From Fusarium oxysporum f. sp. lycopersici 4287 (lineage: Eukaryota; Ascomycota; Sordariomycetes; Hypocreales; Nectriaceae): a stretch of 64,000 bases of DNA. Both the position numbers and the translations under genes were made by a program. The notes under the pieces are model-generated. The model worked only from the letters and a program-made list of their open reading frames with translations, did not search any database and was not told the DNA's origin. The stretch is from positions 1,364,001 to 1,428,000 of the forward strand of contig NC_030995.1 in the NCBI RefSeq assembly GCF_000149955.1, read 5' to 3'. This document shows, piece by piece, positions 11,236-20,843 of the stretch. Within the stretch, counting starts at the first letter, position 1; every line of letters begins with the position of its first letter.

Positions 11236-11896
11236 ATGTCCGCCAACGATTATTACGGCAGTGGCAACAGTGGTTACGGCCAGCAGGGTGGTTATCCTCA
11301 GCAGCAGAACTATGGCCAACCCCAAGGCTATCCTCAGCAGGGCGGCTATCCCCAACAGGTATGTTTCTCATCCCAACTCTTCTCTGCCATCATTAACAAC
11401 ATTACAGCAGCAGTACTCCCAGCAGCAACAGCCCCAGGGATATGGCTACAGTCAACAACAGCCTCAATATGCCTCCCACTCGCCTCAGCCCAGCTACGGC
11501 TCGCACGCTCCTCCCCAGCAGCAGTACGGGCAACAACCCACCTACGACCAGCGCGGTTCATCGTCCTATCCTCAACAACAGCACAACAATCCTCAATACG
11601 GTGCCCCTGCCTATCCCCAGGGCGGCGCTCCAGGACAATACCCTCCCGGTCAACCCGGCCCCGACGGTGATCGTGGCCTCGGAGCTACTCTCGTTGGCGG
11701 AGGTGCCGCTGCTTGGGCTGCGCACACAGCTGGCGGTGGTCTTCTAGGCAGTCTCGGAGCCGCGGCCGCTGGTGCTATCGGTGCCAATGTGCTCGAGAAC
11801 AAGTTTAAGAAGGGCAAGAAGGACAAGAAACACAAGAAGGATAAGAAGCACAAGACCCGCGGCATGGACAGTAGCTCCAGCAGCGATTCTGACTAA
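11236..11896 (+). CDS. PQ/YG-rich low-complexity protein with glycine-zipper segment and lysine tail
   Basis: Exons 11236-11358 and 11408-11896 (49 bp intron) give 203 residues. Three parts are visible. Residues 1 to about 115 are prion-like repeats of Gly, Tyr, Pro and Gln (GGYPQQ, QGYPQQ, QPQYAS). Residues about 127-168 are a Gly/Ala segment (LGATLVGGGAAAWAAHTAGG then GAAAAGAIGANVLENKF) resembling a glycine zipper that can insert in or associate with membranes. The end is a Lys/His/Asp-rich stretch (KKGKKDKKHKKDKK) closing with a serine run. Similar proteins are common in fungi but functionally unknown; a stress-related or phase-separating role is only a guess. A TATA-like box and CT-rich leader upstream suggest high expression. 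Confidence 0.85.
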
Positions 11897-12094
11897 TGAT
11901 GGTTGTTCATGAGGGGATATGGAGTTTAGGTGCTATAGCAATTATTGTTTAGATTTACTTTGCGAATATGACGAATACTTGGTAACTTGTAACTTGATGG
12001 CGTTTTTATAAGTGACAATGGACTAAAGCATATGCGATACTACATATCATATTCTGAGTTCAGATCCTAAAAAATAAGCTTATATGCCAAGCTT

Positions 12095-13139
12095 TCAGGC
12101 TTCTTGGCTGAAATCATAGCTATTCCCGAATCCTCGGTTCAGGTAACCCTCAAGCACGGCCTCCCTGGTCGCCCAGTCCACTGGTACATCCAACCCCAGC
12201 TTTCCCTCCCTCTCTAGATTTTCTAGAGTCGGCTTTACATCTTCGCCCAGCTCAAGTCTCATTCTGTTCCTGAACCACGGTGCAAAGTGGATCATGGCGA
12301 GCATCACCCTAGTCTGTTGCGTAGTATTAGGCATACCAGCGTGCCAGAGCCTGAGATCGCGCACGACGATGCTGCCTTTCTTAATGACGGGCTGCAAGGG
12401 CGGTGAGATCTCTTGACGTTGGCGTAGGAGTTCTTCTCTGATGCGACCGCTGGCTCTCTCACCGTGCGCACCTTCTTGTGCATCAAGGCCAAACCCATTG
12501 TGGGTGCCAAGCCATATCTCTGTGGATCCATTCTCTGGTGTAGTTGTGACCAGAGGAATATTGACGACGAGGGCAAAGGGGTGGTCTGGGTGTGCAAAGT
12601 CTGCATCTGAATGAACTGGCTGGCGCTGAGGAGTTCCTCCAGGGAGAGTTGCCATTGCAGAATTGGCAGAGCAGAACGTCCACTTTGGCCGTGGGCCCAT
12701 CATTGCAGTGGTGATTTGTGTGGCAATGGGGTCTTGGGCATGTAAGTCAGATGGGGTAGGACAAATTCGTAGAGGCATACTTACTTGTGAATATGGAGGG
12801 GCTGAAGTATTCAGAAACAGGAGGAGCATCCTGCTGAATGTTTCCCTTGTTGTAGTTGAAAGGGCCCTTGTCACCACGAGCCTGTAGGGTATGAGCATCC
12901 TCAATCATCTTCTTATTGAGGATGTCGATGTCCTCGTGAGGGACAACATCTTCCACAACAACTAAGCCATCTCTGTGCATGTGTCGCACAGATTTCTCAA
13001 GGTTTCTGGAGTCGAGAGTCCAGTTCTTTACTTCTTGAGCTGAAGGTCGAACAACCCCGACCTGAGGAGGTTGTGTGACTGTCGCAAAGGTGCGTGTATG
13101 TTTCGTGAAGGCCGAGGAAAGTTTTTGGGCGCGCAACAT
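12095..13139 (-). CDS. Phytanoyl-CoA dioxygenase (PhyH) family, probably mitochondrial
   Basis: Two exons, 12785-13139 and 12095-12732 (52 bp intron), give 330 residues. The N-terminus MLRAQKLSSAFTKHTRTFAT is rich in Arg, Lys, Ser and Thr without acids, as in a mitochondrial presequence. The non-haem iron site of 2-oxoglutarate dioxygenases is readable: H159-S-D161 (PVHSDADF) and distal H249 (RLWHAGMPN), with R260 for 2-oxoglutarate. PhyH proteins hydroxylate fatty acyl-CoAs or, in fungi, many small secondary metabolites. The short length favours the broader PhyH family rather than true phytanoyl-CoA hydroxylase. A Zn2Cys6 regulator ends 295 bp upstream of the start on the same strand and may be functionally linked. 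Confidence 0.87.
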
Positions 13140-13433
13140 GATAAAGGACCTTAGTGGGGTATACGATGGCAATTGGAAGTAATTTATATGAGACTGAAGA
13201 ACTGTTTTGGATATTCTGGGGGGTGAAAAGACCTCCTCATTTATACTTGTAATCAGTAAACTTGGTGATGTGGGTTTCCCGAGCTCGGAAAACCTTTCCC
13301 CACTGGTATAGGTTCTCGGCTGCCACGATGCAACAACTTGTCGTGAAGAGATGTATCGATGAGTTTGCTTCATGTAACGTGGTTCTGTGGGTTTAGCGAT
13401 AGTAACACGTCGAGGAGTCACGACATCGCCATT

Positions 13434-14962
13434 CTACTCTTGATCCATCCCCCAGGATGTCTTCAGATCACCAATGAGTCGCTCAACCGGCCATCCTATA
13501 GTTGATTTACATGCGAGTAGTTGCCGAATTAGCTCCTGTTGCGACGCCTCGGCCTTGATAAATCTTGCGCCTATCCAAAGGTTAAAATTGATGGCAGAGA
13601 CGGGGTAGTGTTACTTACAAAAAGCTATTGGCCCGAACGCATTTACCAGAACTGACGGCACCTTGGCAGTGAAAGCAATGCCGCAAATCTCAAGCGCAAA
13701 GTTCTCAAGAAATTGTTCTTTGGACTGAGATTCGAGCTCAGGGAGATCAAGTCCACCTAGGTCCTCCAGGCTTTTGGGAGAAGTGTAGATGCAGACTATC
13801 GTCATTGCGACGAGATAGTAGTGAAGTATCGCAGCTATTCGGCATTAGAGACATGGCTGTTTCGGGGCAGGGAAGGACTTAGCTCACCATGGCAAGGCTG
13901 CAGGAACCAGATTGCAGGGAATAGATGAGATGTGGTATTCTCACCTTGAAGTCTTGAGTAAGGCTTCATGTGACGAGGGCAAGAATTCCGCCAGCTTTTG
14001 AGGTCGTCTTTTATGTAGTCCCACTGACGACCATCTGTGTCTTGTTTGAAAGACATATTAATTATCTTGCCCAGGATTAGAGTAATAGAGTTAAGATAAT
14101 CCTGATCAGAGGTACGTTGAATCATTAGTGGTGTACTCTCCAGGTTCATCTTCAACGGACATTCCTCAAATAGACTGAACGTAATGTCCTCTCTGAGATA
14201 GTTCCAGAACCCCGCGCCCAGAAGCCCTGCTTGTGGAATACCTGAGAGTACATCATGGAGCGAAGCCATTGAGTAAGCACCACGAAGATGCATGTTGGGA
14301 TCAACATCACCGTCAAGAATCTCGTATGAACGCAAAAGACACGTCGCTGCGAGCGCTACACCTCGGCTGATGAGTTCATCGCCTGCATCCAAAGCGATGA
14401 GAAATTGAACACAACGATGATGGTAGAATTCAGCGACTTTGCGAAAACTTGGAGCTGATGTTTTACATGCATGCATTGAAGAGAGTGCGATGACGGCGCA
14501 GAAGAGGAGAGGCTCGTCTAGAGCGATGGACGGAACTTCAAGACCAAAAGAACATGCTGAGTCGCTGAGATCATACCATTCCGAGATATTAGAGGTGTAA
14601 GAATGGAAGAGGCGCGCTATGTTCTGGTCTTGTAGAGCTGTTCGTGGAGAGTCAGGATTAGGTAATTCTTTGTGGAGGACTTGTTGAGCAGTCAGCTAAG
14701 TAACTCAGAAAGAGCGAGACGACAGACTGAAACGTGTTGGTTTGTCTGATCTATCGCAGTAAAGACCGCTGGTTGTGCATTGCCCGCAGATGGGAAGTGC
14801 TTGATTGCCTACTACAGGCATTAGAACAGGGTCTTGGAAATAGCGTCACTCTTACACTTTAGCTTGCGACGACGGCAAGTATTGCTTCATCCATGTTAGC
14901 TAAGCGATGTCGAATTGAGGTAATTGTGCTAACCAGATGCCTTTCTTGGCAGGGCGTGGCAT
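13434..14962 (-). CDS. Zn(II)2Cys6 transcription factor with Fungal_trans_2-like body, six exons
   Basis: I join exons 14934-14962, 14856-14884, 14728-14808, 13888-14679, 13619-13834 and 13434-13570, giving 427 residues in one frame. The first two exons are 29 bp each, and two introns interrupt the zinc cluster. After splicing the six cysteines have perfect spacing: CNTC-RRRKLK-C-x6-CGQC-x6-C (residues 10-36). Intron 1 holds a GCTAAC branch site. The body (ARLFHSYTSNISEWYDL, VPSIALDEPLLLCAVIALSS, ATCLLRSYEIL, LFPAIWFLQPCHA) matches the Fungal_trans_2 type of C6 regulators. It is a nuclear DNA-binding protein with unknown targets. The PhyH gene directly downstream on the same strand is a candidate target. 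The donor after exon 3 (GTCTGT) is weak; the rest is well supported. Confidence 0.85.
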
Positions 14963-15489
14963 TGGAACATCAGAGTCCAGTCACGAAATGAGTGTGCGAT
15001 GCAAGAGGGAAGTGGATGTTGGTGATAATTATTGGAGTCATTTCATGACGGTGGGGTTTGCTTCACTTCAACGTGCGGACAATGCGATAAGCGATTTGAC
15101 TAAACGCCCCTTGGCTCAAGCGACAGCAAATAAGTATGTATAGCGATTTTCATATCATTGCACAAATTCTGGTACTCTTACTTAAGTATTGGATAGCTAC
15201 GGGCGGCAAGAAACCTCGATCCTAAATGACACAAAGATTTAGGTCAATTATCATAAACTTAGGGCGGTCTTTGATGAGTTTAATCTATCATCTCTATTCA
15301 AGGCCAGAAGATTTCTTGCTCCCTGAGGGATCATAATTGCTGAAGCTTTATCTAAAAGACGCTGAACTCATCATGGACCACAAATAATCATTCCCAAAGG
15401 CCGTCAATCCAATCATTAAAGAAGAGTCTAGGCTATCTAACACACTATCGCCCTGTCTTAAAAACAATCTAGTGATCTATAGAAGCGGA
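14963..15489. other. Intergenic, no gene seen
   Basis: AT-leaning spacer holding the promoter of the zinc-cluster gene and the 3' end of the TPR gene. No recognisable frame or repeat. Confidence 0.5.
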
Positions 15490-17205
15490 TCACAAACGAC
15501 AGCATCCAACAGGATTCTCAACATCTCGCCTACAATAACATGACGACTCGATAGGCACATCTACAAAAGCCATAGCCGTCTTAAGCTGCTGCTTTACGAT
15601 CCGTACCTCGCCGTCAAGTCCCAGCTTCACTGCACACTCATGATAGCCGTGGAGGGCCCAGACATTATTAGGGTGGTGTCTTGCCCTGAATAGCTTGTTA
15701 TTCAAACCGAGGTCGGTGCGGTATACTTCAGCAGCTTCTTCGATGCGGCCTTGTTCCATGAGGAGAGCGGCGTACGCATGACGGGCGGGTTGCATCCATG
15801 CCCACGGCTCAGCGTATCGCAGACCATCATCGAGATCGATTGACTTTCGAAGATGCTCAAATGCAAGCTCAATGTTGCCCCGTCGGTACTCAAGTTCGCC
15901 ATCGAGCATGGCCTCGGCCACAGCCAGGACATCAAGGCACTTATTAGGGTACTGTGTACGAGTCGGCGGCACACGGGCTTTGGCAGCGATGAACATTTCT
16001 CGCTGCTTCGCTGACTCTTCAACATTTCCCAGCGCCGCATAAGCAACACCCTTGGCATAGTGAATCGTCGCGGTGGTCACGCAGAGCAGTTCCTGGTCCG
16101 TAGGAAGTGGCATGTCAATGATTTCCTCCCATTTTCCAAAGCGGATCAGGATATGTGGACGAACTGATCTAAAAGTCTCCAGCCAATCTGCCATTGGGGG
16201 CGACTCAATTCGCAGATCTTCGTCTGGAATAGCCACTTCCATTTGGTTCACTGCCTTGATCGAGACACCGTACTGGCCAGCAAACATGGCGGCGTAGATG
16301 AGTGAGTGGTAGTCATGCATACGATAGATGGTATAGAAGTCGCCGCCACCCCGGAGGGATACAAACTTCTCATCAGCCATGACAGCCTTTGCATTAGCAG
16401 ATATGGCACGCCGATAGTCTCCGATGAGGATGTCGAGATGCGAAGGCATGTGAGCTAGGTGGCCTGCTTCATTTGCCAGTTTGCGAAGATGCTCGGCTGC
16501 AAGGAGACCTTTTTCGGGCTCGGTCGACATCTCTGTGACGTGAATATAGGCGTGTAAGAGTCCGATATGCTCATATCCCCCCTCCTGAGCGATACCTCTT
16601 TCCAGAACTTCTTGAATCTCAAGGACCTTAGAACCAGGCGCAGGCTTCCCTGTTCGGACGTCCCATAGAGCCCAGGGCGTGAGATTCATGAGTGAATCGG
16701 CGTACAGGGTTGCGATATCAAGATCATCTTTGAACTCTTCATAAACAGGTCTCATGGCTTCCGCGTAGGCACTGTTCCAACTCCTGGCATGATTTGTGTC
16801 GTTCTCATCCTTAGGATAGCGATGTCGAATGGCACCAGCAAGGGCTCGCTCAACGGGGCTCGCTTTTGAGGCTAGAGCTTCTGCATTTTTGCAGGCTTCA
16901 AGACCTTTCAAAGTGGTGTGTTTGAGATCGTTCCGGTCGAATGCCTTCCATGGCTTATTGTAGTTGGGACCAAGAGCAAAGGCAAGCCCCCAATATGCGA
17001 GGCAACATTCTGGGTCGATTTCAATGGCCCTTTCAAAACAGCGTTCTCCTTCGGCATGGTTGAAAGCGTAGCACCAAACGATGCCATCTTCGACCCATCT
17101 TTTGGCCTCTGGCTTAGTGGTAGTAACGTCACGAGTGAAGGGCGGGAGAATAAACTCTTGCCCGTGAGAGTCATCTGACTTGTGTGTAGACTGTGATGGC
17201 CCCAT
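15490..17205 (-). CDS. TPR-repeat protein of bacterial type
   Basis: A 571-residue intronless protein; 17205 is the first ATG of the frame. The N-terminal third carries a sel1/TPR-like unit (WCYAFNHAEGERCFERAIEI, DPECCLAYWGLAFALGPNYN). Further helical repeats include LAHMPSHLDILIGDYRRAIS, YAKGVAYAALGNVEESAKQ and ELEYRRGNIELAFEHLRKSI. Proteins with the same DPxCAxAYWG..GPNYN core are common in bacteria, so the lack of introns and this core suggest old horizontal transfer (inference). The C-terminal tail is cysteine-rich (SSCYCRRDVENPVGCC). No enzymatic motif is visible; TPRs usually bind proteins. The role is unknown. Confidence 0.85.
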   Translation of the reverse strand: MGPSQSTHKSDDSHGQEFILPPFTRDVTTTKPEAKRWVEDGIVWCYAFNHAEGERCFERAIEIDPECCLAYWGLAFALGPNYNKPWKAFDRNDLKHTTLKGLEACKNAEALASKASPVERALAGAIRHRYPKDENDTNHARSWNSAYAEAMRPVYEEFKDDLDIATLYADSLMNLTPWALWDVRTGKPAPGSKVLEIQEVLERGIAQEGGYEHIGLLHAYIHVTEMSTEPEKGLLAAEHLRKLANEAGHLAHMPSHLDILIGDYRRAISANAKAVMADEKFVSLRGGGDFYTIYRMHDYHSLIYAAMFAGQYGVSIKAVNQMEVAIPDEDLRIESPPMADWLETFRSVRPHILIRFGKWEEIIDMPLPTDQELLCVTTATIHYAKGVAYAALGNVEESAKQREMFIAAKARVPPTRTQYPNKCLDVLAVAEAMLDGELEYRRGNIELAFEHLRKSIDLDDGLRYAEPWAWMQPARHAYAALLMEQGRIEEAAEVYRTDLGLNNKLFRARHHPNNVWALHGYHECAVKLGLDGEVRIVKQQLKTAMAFVDVPIESSCYCRRDVENPVGCCRL

Positions 17206-18074
17206 CTTGAACAAGCCAAGAAGTATAAAATGGCGAGTGGCTGTTAATAGTAAAACCCTTGTTACTTATTAAGACGTGTTTAGATGTTGATGGTTGCTGG
17301 TCTTCGGGAGATCGCCCTAATAACTTGCGGAGAAGCTGAGAATGCCCCACTCTTGGCTTGTACAACGTCAAATCAGCAATCAGTGACGTGCGTGTCAATG
17401 GCCGAATACGGAGTATAAGAGCAATGCGTGAATGTTGATGAAGTCGTGATAATTGAGAATGAAAGGAGAATTCTTATGGAGACCCAGAATGAAGAAGGAT
17501 GGAGAAATCTGAAATAAGACATCCTGCCCCTGTAAGTCAATCTCCAGAGAAACAGCCACTAAGAAATGATTCATACACCGCCGCTGTAAGCTCATGTGAT
17601 GCAGATACGGGATATAAGACTAAAGGCTCCAGTTAGGATGTGAAATTTAGGCTTTTTAGGTTGAAGTTATACTGAACTCATCTAATCTGGTCTAAGCATT
17701 TCATTCATTTAGGATCAAGGCTATGTGCTTGTAAGGCAGCAGCATATTAGGATGAGCTTGAGCCCGAAAGCCGGGCTGTGTGTTTGGAGGGTCGTAGTTA
17801 GTGACCCCTGTCAGCATATATCTTGTGGAATAGTAGTCTCTTTGTTGAAAACCCAATCATAAGCACAGCGATACTTTGCCGTTCATGAAGCCAAGTCAAA
17901 CGGAATGATGCAATCCTGCTGCTGTGGCGTGTCAAACTTGGGTTCAATTACAGGTGAGACAGGTTATGAAAACTCTAAGCTACTAGGGTATCAACAAGTT
18001 ATATATCTCTCCGCTTTTCCTTATTTTTATTGATCTTAGGTTTAAATCTGCCATCTTTGCCATCAAACACAAAC
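17206..18074. other. Intergenic, divergent promoter region
   Basis: Spacer between the divergent TPR and F-box genes. Short frames on the minus strand (17171-17398, 17395-17595) have no recognisable content. No RNA gene or repeat seen. Confidence 0.5.
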
Positions 18075-19280
18075 ATGCGCAAACACCTCAGACGTTTCTT
18101 CAATCACCTTCGACGGAGACCCGCTCTGAAAGGACTGAAAGAAGATTCCCGTGGAGATCTCATTCGAATCCCCCCTGAGATCATCCTGCAAGTCACCGAG
18201 TTCCTCCCCAATGGCTCGTTAATATCACTCAGCCTTACCTGTTACGCCTACCACGCTCTTCTTTCGGGGATCACCCGCAATGTAAAACTTGAGGGAATGG
18301 AGTTGGAAGAGTTTCTGCAGCTATTAGAGAAGGATTGCGCAAGCTCGTATCTTTGTTACACCTGTGTGAGGCTTCACCAACGGGACCGACGAGGGAAAAC
18401 TGACCCCTGCAAGTGCTACAAATGGGATTGTAAGAAAAACTGTTTGTACCACTTCCATTTTTATCTGTGGATCGACTTTGGTTTGATGATGACATATCCC
18501 GACGTGCGACTTATCATGAATCGCCATTTCAACGGCCCTACCCACGGACTCTCCCTCGATACGCTCAACTACCACGGAGATATCTTTCGATACGAGGATG
18601 GTGGCACAGAACGGTGGACATCCTTTGCTCGCATAATTCAAGATGAGCTATTCGTGCAGAGGACTCTGGCAATATGGCATCCCGGAGATTTAGGAGTGCA
18701 GGAACTTCTTGATCGCTTTTCCTTGCCTATATGCCTTCATATTAGCAGCAATACTAAACGCTACGAGGATGGCTATGCACGAATCGGTCTGTATACCTTG
18801 CCAGAATTGGTAGAATTATCGGGGGGGTTCAAGTCTTATGATGGCTCATTGGGCTCGTGTCCTATCTGCTTTACTGATTACTCCATAACCGTACGCTGGG
18901 GAACCCATCAGAGGCAGGGCTGGCACATAGAAGTAGTGAGTTACCAACAGCTTGGTTCTTGTCGATCGCCTTATGATTGGAAGTGGAGACTTGCTGCGGA
19001 AGACTGCACTTGGAATGAACCAAGATGCCGAACCCAGAAGCCGGGGCTCGTAAGGCAGCGCTGGATGTGGCCAGGTGGCTTCATACAACCGGAGGGAAAG
19101 TATGTTGGCAAGGCTCGCCGACAGCCCGGTAGTCTACTTGGATCAAGGCGCTGTCCTTGGGGGCTCTCATGCGAATATGAACCAGAGTGTAAAGAGCACT
19201 ATGCCGCAGAAGAGAACCACCAGCCGCCTGCTGGCCTTTTCAGAAGTCATCTCACCTGGTGGTACCCGACCGAAGCTTAG
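18075..19280 (+). CDS. F-box protein with cysteine-rich body
   Basis: A 401-residue single-exon protein; the ATG at 18075 opens the frame after non-ATG codons. A basic N-terminus (MRKHLRRFFNHLRRRP) is followed by an F-box at about residues 33-75: IRIPPEIILQVTEFLPNG then SLISLSLTCYAYHALL. The rest has CYTC, CKCYKWDCKKNC and CPICF cysteine groups and ends in a Trp-rich region. F-box proteins tie substrates to SCF ubiquitin ligases through Skp1. Filamentous ascomycetes carry large expanded families of this layout, mostly unstudied. No WD or LRR partner domain is visible. A further intron near 19100 cannot be excluded. Confidence 0.8.
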   Translation: MRKHLRRFFNHLRRRPALKGLKEDSRGDLIRIPPEIILQVTEFLPNGSLISLSLTCYAYHALLSGITRNVKLEGMELEEFLQLLEKDCASSYLCYTCVRLHQRDRRGKTDPCKCYKWDCKKNCLYHFHFYLWIDFGLMMTYPDVRLIMNRHFNGPTHGLSLDTLNYHGDIFRYEDGGTERWTSFARIIQDELFVQRTLAIWHPGDLGVQELLDRFSLPICLHISSNTKRYEDGYARIGLYTLPELVELSGGFKSYDGSLGSCPICFTDYSITVRWGTHQRQGWHIEVVSYQQLGSCRSPYDWKWRLAAEDCTWNEPRCRTQKPGLVRQRWMWPGGFIQPEGKYVGKARRQPGSLLGSRRCPWGLSCEYEPECKEHYAAEENHQPPAGLFRSHLTWWYPTEA

Positions 19281-19513
19281 CAGACGAACTGCTTTATCTG
19301 GCAGATGCAACGAGAGTGGAGGTCACGTTCTTGCAAACGCCTTGTGGCGGTGCCGTTCCATATGAACTGCCCCATAACAAGAATCAATTCTGGGTTATAG
19401 TCGGACTGCGAAACGAGGGACGCAATCCTGGAGAACAACATCACTATTCAATGCTATACACCTAGCTCCGCATTCACACATACGACCACGTCCATCTCCC
19501 ACAACCCCCAATC

Positions 19514-20026
19514 TTAGCCAAAGAGGTGCTCCTGCTTGGCTCCCTCAGCAGCCTGCAGGTAGCTAACACGATCACGGCAGTAAAACTCGACATTGATCTT
19601 GTTGTCGAGGTTGGCCTTGCCGTTGTCAAGACCACCAGCCTTGATGATAATCTTGCCAGGCATGACGTCGAGGCGAGTGTAGAGGCTGGAGCCGCAGTCA
19701 CCACAGAAGAAGTGGTGGTTTATCTTACCAGAGGCGCCGGTGACATCGTATTGCTTGGGAGAGCCTGGAAATATCAGTGTCTGCTTGGTAAAGAAACTTG
19801 GTTGAAGGTAATACCCTTGGTGACGGAAAAGTCGTCCTCAGCGACAACAGCGTTGGAAGTAAAGGCACCGCCAGTCCACTTCTGGCAATCGATGCAGTGG
19901 CAGAGAGCCGTAATAGCAGCGTCGCCTATCTAGTTAGATGAATTCGTATTATATGATTGGTTCAAAGAACTTACTGTCGCTCTTGTAAGCGATGGCACCA
20001 CACATGCAGCTGCCAGTAAGAGCCAT
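19514..20026 (-). CDS. GFA/CENP-V family enzyme (glutathione-dependent formaldehyde-activating type)
   Basis: Three exons, 19975-20026, 19815-19925 and 19514-19764 (introns of 49 and 50 bp), give 137 residues. The zinc ligands of the GFA fold are all present: GSCMCGAIAY (C7, C9), ALCHCIDCQKWTGG and FFCGDCGSSLYTR. The family binds structural and catalytic zinc. The founding bacterial member speeds S-hydroxymethylglutathione formation, but most fungal paralogues have other, unknown thiol-related substrates. The length is normal for the family. The first intron acceptor was chosen (ATAG before GCGACG) because only it restores the ALCHC motif. The second intron uses a GTATTA donor, which is weaker, but the join gives VTKGSPKQYDVTG, a typical family sequence. 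Confidence 0.86.
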
Positions 20027-20843
20027 TCTATAACAAATTAAGCACGAAGCTAGAATGTCTTTGGAAAAGTGTAAGTTATCAAGGTGTCTATGAGACAATC
20101 TGTGGAGTGCAGAAGCTCTCAAGGTTCTCGGATATGGGATATATATACTTGAGTAGATCTCCGCACAATGGGGCCAGTGAGTAATGATTCCCACGACTAT
20201 CCTAGTCGGTTAAGCAAGAGCGGGAGCTAGTTTGGAATTACTTCATCGCCAAGTGGAGAGCTATTCTACGAAAAATATCTCCATTCGTGTTGGAGCCATG
20301 TCAGAGGCTTGAGGAGTAAGCAAATGAACTCCCTTTCTCCGGAGGATTAACACAGTTTTTGGCACCAACGATATTGATGATACTCTTTACAGACTCGGTC
20401 AGCTGGGTCAAGTTTGGAATCAACACATTGATTCAAAATGCAACTATCTTCGGATCCGCGTTTGAGAGTGGGGAAATGCGTATCCGAATAACAGGTTCCC
20501 CAGACATTTTACGTACCATGGTTGATCCAGAAAAAGGCGGAGGAATTAACTAAGAAGTCCGAAACGAATTGGATCAACTGATGTTCTGGGGAAATGGTCA
20601 TGAACTCTTGGCGTATACTGCCGACATCCGCTCCACCGATGCGGGGAATGCCCATAGTCATGAGGAATCATCACCGACGATCCGGCACATGAGATCAAGC
20701 ACAACAAAGCTTTGGAATATTTCATGAATTTCATAGCTATTTCTGGACTAACAGCATGAACTATATGCGTGCAGTGTTGCACCTCAGTCATCATTGCAGA
20801 ACATCTCAACCATTCATCCTTTCTCCTAGTCATCCCCCTACAT
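20027..20843. other. Intergenic, no gene seen
   Basis: Spacer between the GFA-type gene and the transporter. TATATATAC near 20147 on the plus strand could read as a TATA element for the minus-strand GFA gene. Frames here are short and unrecognised. Confidence 0.45.
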
